Assembly: GCA_031277355.1 (NCBI GenBank)
Contig: JAITMN010000100.1
Coordinates: 1-12,183, forward strand
Source of the DNA: Nevskiaceae bacterium
GTDB lineage: Bacteria; Pseudomonadota; Gammaproteobacteria; Steroidobacterales; Steroidobacteraceae
Length of the DNA: 12,183 bases
Direction of reading: 5' to 3'
Shown: one piece after another, positions 1 through 6,808 of the stretch
Layout of the letters: each line of letters begins with the position of its first letter
Position numbering within the stretch: position 1 is the stretch's first letter
Translations under genes and position numbers: made by a program
Notes under the pieces: model-generated
Told to the model about the DNA's origin: nothing
Database searches by the model: none
Seen by the model: only the letters and a program-made list of their open reading frames with translations

Positions 1-3
1 GCT

Positions 4-1491
4 TCAGGCTATCGGCGGCTCGCGCTCATGCCACGGCGTAACCTGCTCATACGCATGCGCCAACGCCAGCACCGGCGCTTCGCCCAGCCACGGCCCGATG
101 ATCTGCATGCCAATCGGCAACCCCGCGCCGCCAAAACCGCAGGGCACGCTGATCGACGGAATACCCAGCACATTGAATGGCAGCGTGTTGCGGATCAACG
201 AGCCTTCGTTCGCAGGGTCCGCCAGCACCGCCTCGATCGTGGCCGGCAGCACCATGTTCGTCGGCGCGATCAATACATCCACATCGGCGAAGACGCGATC
301 AACGGTGTTGCGCGCGATCTGCATCTGCCGCCGCTGTTCGATATACACGGTGGCCGGCACGCTCGCGCCGCCCATTACCCGTTGCAGCGTCAGCGGTTGA
401 TACAGCGCACGCTTGGCCGGATCGGCCAACAGCGGCGCGTGATAGGTGTAGGTCTCGGCGTCGAGCAGCGCGTAGGTATCGGGCACGCTGAGGCTGACGT
501 CGCGCGTTGGAACGCCGGTCAGACTCACCAGCACTTCCAGCGCCGCGCGCACTGCGGCATCGATCTGCGGGTCCAGGTCTTCAAAGAATGGCGAACGCGG
601 AATACCAATGCGCAGGCCGCGCACCGCCGTGCCGATATGCCGGTGAAAGTCCACGCGCGGCGTGCGGATGCTGACCGGATCGAGCGGATCAAAACCCGCC
701 AGCGCCGTCATCACCAGCGCGCAATCTTCCACGCTGCGCGCCAGCGGCCCCACATGATCGTGCATTTCCGATAACGGCACGATGCCGCGAATACTGGCAA
801 GGCCATGCGTTGCCTTCAATCCGGCCACACCGCAACACGAAGCTGGAAAACGCACGGAAGCCGCCGTGTCGGTGCCCAGCGCCGCCGCGCACAACCGCGC
901 CGCCACCGCCGCAGCAGAACCGCCGGACGAACCGCCGGGGTTGTGCGCCAGATTCCACGGATTGTGCACCGGCCCGTAATGCGTGACCGCCGACGTGCCG
1001 CCATACGCAAACTCGTGCATGTTCAGCTTGCCGAGAAACACTGCGCCGGCCTCGCGCAAACGGCGCACCACATCGGCATCCTGCGCCGGAATGCGATCGG
1101 CATACACGGCGCTGCCTGCGGTGGTCAAAGTGCCTGCGGTGTCGATGTTGTCTTTCAAACCAATGGGAATACCGTGCAGCGGACTGCGCAACACACCGCG
1201 CGCCGATTCCGCTTCCAGTTCCCGCGCCTGCGCAAGCGCTTGTTCGGCGGTCACGGTGACGTAGGCATTGATGCGCGAACCCACACGCGCGATGCGATCA
1301 AGGTACGCCTGCGTCAACGCCACCGGCGAAAGCTCGCGCGCGGCGATGCGGCGACTGGCTTCGGCAACCGACAGCCGCGTCGAATCTTCCGCATTGCCCT
1401 GCGCCGCCGGCGAACGCGACGCGCCGAGCATCGCGGCAGCCGCCGCGCCCGCCATCAGGCCGCGCCGCGTGAAGGAATGATCGGTAGTCAT
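4..1491 (-). CDS. Tat-exported amidase-signature family hydrolase
   Basis: This is a 495-residue enzyme of the amidase signature family (GatA/FAAH-like), which hydrolyses C-N amide bonds; its substrate cannot be told from sequence. The ATG at 1491 is chosen because an AGGGGG ribosome site lies about 7 nt upstream and the protein then opens with a twin-arginine signal peptide (TRRGLM at residues 8-13, an Ala-rich core, probable cleavage near 29-30). It is therefore predicted to fold in the cytoplasm and act in the periplasm. The Ser-cisSer-Lys triad is K113 (GLKDN), S188 (GGSSGGS) and S212. The usual GTDTGGS motif before S212 reads GTDTAAS, so two oxyanion-hole glycines are alanines. A double cysteine follows at 219-220. 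The open frame extends upstream to 1674, but that part has no family similarity. It is divergent from a TonB-dependent receptor, which suggests a nutrient-scavenging role (inference). A GatA subunit is unlikely because of the export signal and the absence of gatB/gatC. Confidence 0.9.
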   Translation of the reverse strand: MTTDHSFTRRGLMAGAAAAAMLGASRSPAAQGNAEDSTRLSVAEASRRIAARELSPVALTQAYLDRIARVGSRINAYVTVTAEQALAQARELEAESARGVLRSPLHGIPIGLKDNIDTAGTLTTAGSAVYADRIPAQDADVVRRLREAGAVFLGKLNMHEFAYGGTSAVTHYGPVHNPWNLAHNPGGSSGGSAAAVAARLCAAALGTDTAASVRFPASCCGVAGLKATHGLASIRGIVPLSEMHDHVGPLARSVEDCALVMTALAGFDPLDPVSIRTPRVDFHRHIGTAVRGLRIGIPRSPFFEDLDPQIDAAVRAALEVLVSLTGVPTRDVSLSVPDTYALLDAETYTYHAPLLADPAKRALYQPLTLQRVMGGASVPATVYIEQRRQMQIARNTVDRVFADVDVLIAPTNMVLPATIEAVLADPANEGSLIRNTLPFNVLGIPSISVPCGFGGAGLPIGMQIIGPWLGEAPVLALAHAYEQVTPWHEREPPIA

Positions 1492-1641
1492 GCTCGCCCC
1501 CTGCCCGCTTGAATGTTCAACCATCAGAACACGATGGAAACATTTGAACACCGTCGGCGCAAAACAACAAACCGCCGCGCAAAGCATGCTAAAAAAGCGG
1601 CGGCCCTGCGGCCATACGCAATCAACCACTGGGGAACAACA
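1492..1641. promoter_or_regulatory. Divergent amidase / receptor promoter region with TTGAA half-sites
   Basis: These 150 bp separate two divergent start codons and must hold both promoters. Three TTGAA-type half-sites are visible: TTGAA at 1509-1513, its inverse TTCAA at 1516-1520, and TTGAA at 1544-1548. TGTTCAA (1514-1520) and TTGAACA (1544-1550) form a 7-bp inverted repeat whose centres lie 30 bp apart, close to three helical turns, so a shared operator is plausible. A weak extended -10-like sequence for the receptor (TGCTAAAAA, 1587-1595) is present without a convincing -35. A GGGGA ribosome site sits at 1631-1635 ahead of the receptor ATG. The regulator is unknown. Confidence 0.4.
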
Positions 1642-4038
1642 ATGATCAGAGGGGTAGACCATATTCGTCGGCATGTCGCGCCGACCACAATCGCCGGCGC
1701 CGTGATGGCGGCGCTATGCGGTTCGAACATCGCCTTGGCTCAAGACGCTTCATCCGGGACCACCGAGATTGAAGAAGTCGTGGTCACCGCGCAATTTCGC
1801 GCGCAAAACCTGCAAGAAACGCCTATCGCGATCACTGCGGTCACCGGCGACATGCTGCGCGCCCGCAATCAGATCGACATCCAATCCGTCGCGGCGCGTG
1901 CGCCGGGCGTGAATCTCACCTCCGGCGGACTGGGCGGTTCGCAGGTCACGTCGCTGTTCGTTCGCGGCGTGGGTCAGAGCGACTTCGACCTGGGTCTGGA
2001 GCCCGGCGTGGGCATGTACATCGACGATGTGTACTACGGCACGCTGTTTGGCTCGCTGATGAGTCTGGTGGACCTCGACCGCATCGAAGTGCTGCGCGGC
2101 CCGCAGGGCACGCTGGCCGGCAAGAACTCCGAAGGCGGCGCAATCAAGCTGTATTCCAAGCTGCCCACCGGCCAAACCGACGGCTATCTGGAAGGCACGG
2201 TCGGCACGCTCAATCGACGCGAAGCGCGCGCAGGCGGCAACTTCACGCTGATCCCGGATCGCCTGCTCGTGCGTCTGACTGGCCTTGCGCAACACACCGA
2301 CGGCTATGTGACCTCCTACGACTATCAGTGCATGACCGGCCAACCGGCGGCGGCGCTGAATCCTCCACCGAGCATGGCCGCGCAGCAATTCGGCGGCGGC
2401 GCACCCTATGGCTGCAAGCTCAGCACGCAGGGCGGCAAGCAGGTGGTTGCGCTGCGCGCGGTGGGTCAATTGATCATCTCCGACAAGGCCACCGACACAT
2501 TCATCTACGACAGCACCATCGATCATTCCGATCCACCGCCGGCAGTGCTGACCGCGCAAGGCAACTGGAATTTCATCAGCCAGACTCCGGGCGTGGCCAA
2601 TTCGGTGTCGGACTTCTCCACACCGAAGGGCAGCTACTACAACTACGCGACCTACTGCGGATTGACCGGAACGCCGTACATGTATTGCATGGACCCCAAG
2701 AGCAACCTTGAGTCATGGGGGCTTTCCAACGATCTGGACATCACCTTCGGCAACAACCTGAATTTCAGATCGATCTCCGCCTATCGCAGCATGTATCAGG
2801 ATTCGGCCTCAGACCAGGACGGCTCGCCGATCTCCTGGACGATGAACACGTTCAACGTGGACTACAAGCAGTTCAGTCAGGAGCTTCGCCTCAGCGGCCA
2901 GACCGGCTCGCAGATTCAGTGGACGGTTGGCGCGTACTACTTCCGCTACGACGCCACACAGAGTTCGCGTGTCAGCATCGACGGCACCTTCAACAATGGC
3001 ACCACCTTCGACTTCGTGCAGGCCGAGCCGGTGGAAAGCCGATCCACTTCCGGCTTTGCGCATCTGGAATACACTCCCATCGACCCGCTGACGCTGACGG
3101 GCGGTCTGCGCTACACGCGCGACACCAAAAACTTTCTGTACGGGCGCGCGCTGGCCGAAGGCTATCCGGGCTCGGCGAGCGATGCGCCCGTGCTGCCGCT
3201 CAACGGCATCTTCAGAGAGTTCAGCGGCAACAAAACCGACTACAACTTCACCGCCACCTGGAAGTTCACCCAGGACATCAACGTCTACTTCGCCACCGGC
3301 TCGGGCTTCAAGGGCGGCGGCGTTGTCCCACGGCCATTTTTTCCGGAACAAGCGCGGACCTTCGACCCCGAAACCGTCACCTCCTACGAGTTGGGTTTGA
3401 AGTCCTTTCTGTTCGACCGGCGCGTGCGCCTGAATGTGTCGGTGTACCACAATATCTACAACGACATTCAGCTCACGCTGGCCTCCTGCCCCGACTTCAC
3501 GCCGGGCGGAGCACCGGCTCCCTGCGCGATGCCGGCCAACGTCGGCGACGCCAAGGTGCAAGGCGGCGAGCTTGAACTGGAAGCGCGTCTGGGCAATGCG
3601 ATGCTCGACTTCTCGGCCGATGTGCTCAACTTCCAGTACACCAAAGTCGATCCGGCCACTCGCGTCACCGTCGACATGAAGCCGCCGTATGTTCCGGCGT
3701 TCAAGGCGGCCATTGGCGCGCAGTACCGCTTCGATCTGGCGGGCAATGGCGGTTCGATCACGCCGCGTGTGGACTTCAACTACGTCGGTCGCCAGCAGCA
3801 ACGCGCGATCAACTTTCCAACGACGTGGAATGGAGGTCGCGGGTTGCTGAATGCGCGGCTGACGTGGATGAACGCCGACGACGACACCAGCGTTTCGCTG
3901 GAGGGCAACAATCTGCTCGACAGATACTACGGCATCATCACCGCGTATAACTTCCCGCCGGTCGCCTCGCAGGCGAACGCCACCATCAACCCCGGACCGC
4001 CGCGCACCATCGCGGTCACCGTCCGCAAGCAGTTCTGA
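1642..4038 (+). CDS. TonB-dependent outer-membrane receptor
   Basis: This 798-residue outer-membrane receptor imports a ligand using TonB/ExbBD energy. The ATG at 1642 follows GGGGA by 6 nt and gives a proper signal peptide ending ALA-Q at residues 31-34; upstream in-frame sequence shows nothing conserved. A TonB-box-like EEVVVTAQ occurs at 44-51. The plug domain (about 55-172) includes VRGVG (108-112), YIDDVYYG (126-133) and LRGPQGTLAGKNSEGGAI (151-168), a variant of the common LRGPQGTLFGRN-type motif. The rest is beta-barrel, with GFKGGG at 555-560 and a C-terminal phenylalanine (RKQF) as expected for BAM-dependent insertion. The mature protein has six cysteines in three close pairs (230/258, 339/349, 616/628), probably disulfides in outer loops. 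The sequence matches the broad receptor group common in sphingomonads and Steroidobacter-like bacteria, whose ligands are rarely known. The divergent exported amidase may process the same nutrient (inference). Confidence 0.95.
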   Translation: MIRGVDHIRRHVAPTTIAGAVMAALCGSNIALAQDASSGTTEIEEVVVTAQFRAQNLQETPIAITAVTGDMLRARNQIDIQSVAARAPGVNLTSGGLGGSQVTSLFVRGVGQSDFDLGLEPGVGMYIDDVYYGTLFGSLMSLVDLDRIEVLRGPQGTLAGKNSEGGAIKLYSKLPTGQTDGYLEGTVGTLNRREARAGGNFTLIPDRLLVRLTGLAQHTDGYVTSYDYQCMTGQPAAALNPPPSMAAQQFGGGAPYGCKLSTQGGKQVVALRAVGQLIISDKATDTFIYDSTIDHSDPPPAVLTAQGNWNFISQTPGVANSVSDFSTPKGSYYNYATYCGLTGTPYMYCMDPKSNLESWGLSNDLDITFGNNLNFRSISAYRSMYQDSASDQDGSPISWTMNTFNVDYKQFSQELRLSGQTGSQIQWTVGAYYFRYDATQSSRVSIDGTFNNGTTFDFVQAEPVESRSTSGFAHLEYTPIDPLTLTGGLRYTRDTKNFLYGRALAEGYPGSASDAPVLPLNGIFREFSGNKTDYNFTATWKFTQDINVYFATGSGFKGGGVVPRPFFPEQARTFDPETVTSYELGLKSFLFDRRVRLNVSVYHNIYNDIQLTLASCPDFTPGGAPAPCAMPANVGDAKVQGGELELEARLGNAMLDFSADVLNFQYTKVDPATRVTVDMKPPYVPAFKAAIGAQYRFDLAGNGGSITPRVDFNYVGRQQQRAINFPTTWNGGRGLLNARLTWMNADDDTSVSLEGNNLLDRYYGIITAYNFPPVASQANATINPGPPRTIAVTVRKQF

Positions 4039-4048
4039 TCGATCCTGC

Positions 4049-4092
4049 CCATCACTCCCGGCGCGGCTTCACGCTGCGCCGGGGTGTGATGG
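4049..4092. terminator. Strong hairpin between convergent receptor and aguB-like gene
   Basis: CCATCAC (4049-4055) pairs with GTGATGG (4086-4092), and CCCGGCGC (4057-4064) pairs with GCGCCGGG (4076-4083). Only a small internal bulge separates the two stems, and the loop is 11 nt. The structure reads the same from both strands, as expected of a bidirectional terminator. Neither side has a run of T, so it is not a classical intrinsic terminator. The aguB-like TGA (4069-4071) is in the loop. Confidence 0.6.
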
Positions 4093-5019
4093 TGATGAGG
4101 GCCTGCGCCCATCCAGCGTCACCAACGCCCCATACAACTCCGGCCTTCGGTCGCGAAACACAAACCAGTTGTCGCGCAACTCGGCCACCGCCGCCAGATC
4201 AAACTGCGCCAGCAACACCGCTTCATCCTCTTCGCTTGCTTCAGCCACTTTCGCACCCTGCGCATCGGCAATGAACGATGAACCATAGAAGCGGATGAAC
4301 AGATTGTCCGGGTCTTGCAGCGAACGCTCCACGCCAATGCGGTTCGCGGCGATCAGCGGGATCAGATTCGCGGCGGCGTGTCCTTGCTGCGTGCGCTGCC
4401 AATGCTCGCGCGAATTCACCGGCAGCGCCGGCGGCGGTTCGCTGCCGATGGCGGTTGGATACAGCAACAACTCCGCGCCCTGCAAGGCCATCGCGCGCGC
4501 GCACTCGGGGAACCATTGGTCCCAGCAGATGCCCACGCCGATGCGCCCCACGCGCGTATCCCACACACGAAAGCCGGTGTCGCCGGGGCTGAAGTAAGTC
4601 TTCTCCTGATAGCCCACGCCATTGGGAATATGCGCCTTGCGATAGATGCCCAGCACCGAACCATCGGCGTCGATAATGGCAATGGAATTGAAATACGCGC
4701 GGCCCGCGCGCTCGAAGAAGCTCACCGGCAACACCACGGCAAGCTCCCGCGCCAGCGCCGCCATGTGCCGCACCGCCGGGTTTTCTTCAAGCGTCGTCGC
4801 CAAACGCAGATGACGCGAATCCTGCTCGATGCAGAAATACGGCGTTTCAAACAACTCTTGCAGCAACACCAACTGCGCGCCCTCGCGCGCCGCGCGCCGC
4901 ACCAGCGATTCGGCTCGCGCGATGTTCGCTGCGGCATCCCACGAGCAGGCAAATTGCGTGGCCGCCACCGTCACCGGTCGCGCGCCGCGCCGCAGATGCG
5001 CAGGACTTGCCGCGCTCAC
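4069..5019 (-). CDS. aguB: N-carbamoylputrescine amidase (nitrilase superfamily)
   Basis: This 316-residue cytosolic C-N hydrolase should convert N-carbamoylputrescine to putrescine, CO2 and NH3, the last step of the agmatine route to putrescine. The nitrilase triad is E55 (LLQELFETPYFC), K128 (YRKAHIPNG) and C165 (GICWDQWFPE). These motifs and the later YPTAIGSEP, HWQRTQQGHAAANL, FYGSSFIA and FRDRRPELYG match the AguB subgroup rather than general nitrilases. The start is GTG at 5019. It overlaps the stop of the upstream oxidoreductase gene as GTGA and follows a GGGGG site, so translation is probably coupled. The first 15 or so residues are extra compared with typical AguB (about 290-300 residues). 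The usual partner, agmatine deiminase (aguA), is not in the window. The last five codons form one arm of the 4049-4092 hairpin. Confidence 0.92.
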   Translation of the reverse strand: MSAASPAHLRRGARPVTVAATQFACSWDAAANIARAESLVRRAAREGAQLVLLQELFETPYFCIEQDSRHLRLATTLEENPAVRHMAALARELAVVLPVSFFERAGRAYFNSIAIIDADGSVLGIYRKAHIPNGVGYQEKTYFSPGDTGFRVWDTRVGRIGVGICWDQWFPECARAMALQGAELLLYPTAIGSEPPPALPVNSREHWQRTQQGHAAANLIPLIAANRIGVERSLQDPDNLFIRFYGSSFIADAQGAKVAEASEEDEAVLLAQFDLAAVAELRDNWFVFRDRRPELYGALVTLDGRRPSSPSHPGAA

Positions 5020-5987
5020 GATTGCCCCCGCGCACCACCAGACTGAAGAATCTGCGCCGTGATGCGCGAAGCCGTCTCCAACGCGCGCAGGCCATCTTCA
5101 CCCGACACCACCGGTCGCCTGCCGTCGCGAATACAGCCGATGAAGGATTCGATCTCCGCCTTCAACGCATCGCCCTGATCCAGATTCTGTTCCTCTATCG
5201 TCACCGGCAACGGACCCGGCGGCGCATCGGCGGCGCGCTTGCGGATCACCGTCAACACCTTCTGCTGCAAGTCCATCGACATATAGGCATCGTCCTGAAA
5301 AATGCGCAGCTTGCGTTCGGTCTTCAGACTCACGCGGCTGGCGGTAACGTTTGCCACGCAGCCATTGTCGAAGCGCAGCCGCGCATTGGCGATGTCGATG
5401 GCCTCCGAGAACACCGGCGTGCCCACCGCATCCACCGACGCCAGCGGCGATTGCACGATGCTCTGCACGATGTCGATGTCGTGGATCATCAGATCAAGCA
5501 CGACATTCACATCGGTGCCGCGCTCGCGAAACGGCGCAAGACGCTGACATTCGAGAAAGCGCGGATTGCGCAACTGCGGCTCGGCGGCAAGAATCGCCGC
5601 GTTGAAGCGCTCCAGATGCCCCACCTGAAGCACGCGGCCCACATCGGCGGCAAGGGCAATCAACCGTGCGGCCTGCTCCACCGTCTCGGTGATCGGCTTT
5701 TCCACCAGCACATGCGCGCCGGCGCGGAGAAAATCCGCCGCCACGTCGAAATGAGCCGGCGTGTGCGTGACGACGCTGACCGCATCGACCTTGCCCAGCA
5801 GTTCACGATGATCGGCGAAACCGGGCACGTTCAGTTCCGCCGCCACCGCCTCGCGAGCGCGCTGCTGCGGGTCGGCCACACCGACCAGGCTGCACCCGGC
5901 AAGCGCCGAGTATTTCTGCGCATGGAAACGGCCCAGGTAGCCCACGCCTACCACCGCCGCACGTATCGTCCGGGTATCTTGCTTCAT
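5016..5987 (-). CDS. Gfo/Idh/MocA oxidoreductase, GnnA-like UDP-GlcNAc 3-dehydrogenase candidate
   Basis: This 323-residue NAD(P)-dependent dehydrogenase has an N-terminal Rossmann fold with GVGYLG at 14-19, the family EKP motif at 96-98 (K97 catalytic in relatives) and a C-terminal Gfo/Idh/MocA sheet domain. GHLERFNAA (123-131), the RGTDVNVVLDLMIHDIDIV segment (156-174), DIANARL (198-204) and NVTASRVSL (213-221) recall the GnnA group. GnnA oxidises the 3-OH of UDP-GlcNAc before an aminotransferase (GnnB) makes the diamino sugar used in some lipid A. No gnnB or lpx gene is in the window, so the substrate remains unproven. The ATG at 5987 gives the family-typical N-terminus; the longer open frame to 6140 encodes low-complexity sequence and would overlap the divergent gene. 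No Shine-Dalgarno is seen, and a CATAAT element lies 7 nt upstream, compatible with a leaderless message. Its stop overlaps the aguB-like start by 4 nt. Confidence 0.85.
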   Translation of the reverse strand: MKQDTRTIRAAVVGVGYLGRFHAQKYSALAGCSLVGVADPQQRAREAVAAELNVPGFADHRELLGKVDAVSVVTHTPAHFDVAADFLRAGAHVLVEKPITETVEQAARLIALAADVGRVLQVGHLERFNAAILAAEPQLRNPRFLECQRLAPFRERGTDVNVVLDLMIHDIDIVQSIVQSPLASVDAVGTPVFSEAIDIANARLRFDNGCVANVTASRVSLKTERKLRIFQDDAYMSMDLQQKVLTVIRKRAADAPPGPLPVTIEEQNLDQGDALKAEIESFIGCIRDGRRPVVSGEDGLRALETASRITAQILQSGGARGQS

Positions 5988-5992
5988 TCCGG

Positions 5993-5999
5993 TATTATG
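5993..5999. promoter_or_regulatory. Overlapping back-to-back -10 elements
   Basis: TATTAT (5993-5998) on the plus strand and CATAAT (complement of 5994-5999) on the minus strand each match the sigma-70 -10 consensus at five of six positions. Start sites 7-8 nt downstream would coincide with the ATG codons at 6006 (+) and 5987 (-). Convincing -35 boxes at 17 bp are missing. TTGCTT occurs on both flanks as an inverted repeat (5979-5984 and complement of 6020-6025), which may be an operator. Confidence 0.35.
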
Positions 6000-6005
6000 C
6001 CCGGC

Positions 6006-6392
6006 ATGTTGGCAGGCATAAGCAAGGCATGGCGCACCTACCGCGCCTCCACGGGTCTCGGGCACGAACTCACCACGCTGGCGCTGATGCTGCTCGTGGG
6101 GCTGTTCGTGCTGCCGCCGCTGATCTGGCTCGCCGGGCACCTGACGCTGGGCGACTACACGCGCAGCTACGCCGGCACGCCCACGGGCGGCCCGTTGGCG
6201 CTGTGGATCGACTTCCTGCGCGGTCTGGCCGCGGGCTCAGTGGGCTACTGGCTCGTGCTGCTGGGTCCGTGGGTGTTGCTCAAATGGCTGCAAATCGCTT
6301 GGGCGGTGATTGCCAGGGCCCCCGCGCCCGCGCGCCGACGGGAGCCGCCACCACCCAAACCCGTGCGCCGCGATCCGACGATATCCGACTGA
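6006..6392 (+). CDS. Small two-helix membrane protein, unknown function
   Basis: I do not recognise this 128-residue protein. It has two strongly hydrophobic segments (about 23-45 and 77-101) separated by a polar loop with GDYTRSYAGTPTGG, then a cytoplasmic-looking tail rich in Arg and Pro (104-125, with PPPP). Strong G/C preference at third codon positions through the hydrophobic segments supports real coding. The start is uncertain: the ATG at 6006 is favoured because a TATTAT element lies 8 nt ahead of it, whereas the ATG at 5997 overlaps that element. Neither has a ribosome site. Only 18 bp separate it from the divergent oxidoreductase start, so the two genes probably share control. It faces another small membrane protein of the opposite strand. 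Confidence 0.7.
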   Translation: MLAGISKAWRTYRASTGLGHELTTLALMLLVGLFVLPPLIWLAGHLTLGDYTRSYAGTPTGGPLALWIDFLRGLAAGSVGYWLVLLGPWVLLKWLQIAWAVIARAPAPARRREPPPPKPVRRDPTISD

Positions 6393-6424
6393 TCCTGGCA
6401 GACTGATCCTGGCGGACTGATCGG
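6387..6424 (+). repeat. 14-bp tandem repeat with a stop codon in each frame
   Basis: The unit GACTGATCCTGGC(A/G) occurs at 6387-6400 and 6401-6414, followed by a partial copy GACTGATC at 6415-6422. The first copy contains the TGA of the upstream membrane-protein gene (6390-6392). Because 14 is not a multiple of three, the TGAs at 6390, 6404 and 6418 fall in three different frames, closing every plus-strand frame. Confidence 0.8.
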
Positions 6425-6440
6425 CGCCTAATCCGGCCAG
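6409..6440. terminator. Possible hairpin between convergent small membrane-protein genes
   Basis: CTGGC (6409-6413) pairs with GCCAG (6436-6440), continued by GGA (6414-6416) with TCC (6432-6434) around one bulged G. The loop is 15 nt and contains the leftward gene's stop (6428-6430) and the palindrome GGCGCC. The CTGGC of the preceding repeat copy could pair instead. There is no T-run, and the structure is weaker than the hairpin at 4049-4092. Confidence 0.35.
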
Positions 6441-6715
6441 TACGCCGCCGCAAAGGCCGCCAGCAGCACCGCCAGCGCGCCCTGCACGGCCCGTTTCCAG
6501 CGCCGGTCCTTGATTTCGCCGAAAAAGGCCAGCGCCGCCACCGCCGCGAGGCAGGCCGTCCAGCCCACGGCCTTCAGCAGCGGCAGCCGCTCCCCGGCCA
6601 GCCGGTCGTGGTACTCCGGCAACAGCAGGTAGACCGCCAGCGTCATCGCCAGACCGGCAAACATCGCCACCAGCGACCCCATCACGATGCCCAGCAGCGC
6701 AGTCAGCGGCCTCAC
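6428..6715 (-). CDS. Small three-helix membrane protein, unknown function
   Basis: This 95-residue protein is not recognised. It has three predicted membrane helices (about 5-33, 48-66 and 75-93), short charged connections (EYHDRLAGER at 34-43; GEIKDRRWKR at 66-75) and a short tail ending YWPD. The start is GTG at 6715, supported by an excellent AAGGAG ribosome site 8 nt upstream; the first in-frame ATG would remove half of the first helix. It is divergent from prc with 93 bp between them, a region that also contains a short CGGGG/CCCCG hairpin (6776-6793) in the prc leader. It is convergent with the other small membrane protein. It could be an inner-membrane accessory protein, but nothing in the sequence shows its role. 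Confidence 0.75.
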   Translation of the reverse strand: MRPLTALLGIVMGSLVAMFAGLAMTLAVYLLLPEYHDRLAGERLPLLKAVGWTACLAAVAALAFFGEIKDRRWKRAVQGALAVLLAAFAAAYWPD

Positions 6716-6808
6716 CTACGGAACTCCTTCATCGCGCAAACCATCCAATCCCCAGTAGAGTACCATTCTCATTCACGGGGGCCGGTAGCCCCGACGGAAT
6801 CCAAGTAC

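Noticed and set aside
1590..1613. GC-rich stretch next to an A-run, resembling a minus-strand terminator (GGCC stems then T6)
   Set aside because: The stem is only 4 bp, and no minus-strand gene ends here; it lies upstream of the amidase start.
1492..1674. N-terminal extension of the amidase to 1674
   Set aside because: It would place 61 non-conserved residues before an intact Tat signal, lacks a ribosome site, and would overlap the receptor start.
2809..3801. A 330-residue open frame antisense to the TonB receptor
   Set aside because: It has no recognisable motif and the opposite strand is a clear beta-barrel receptor.
5007..6005. Long plus-strand open frame running into the small membrane protein
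   Set aside because: It is antisense to the GnnA-like gene and compositionally a shadow; only the part from about 6006 looks coding on this strand.
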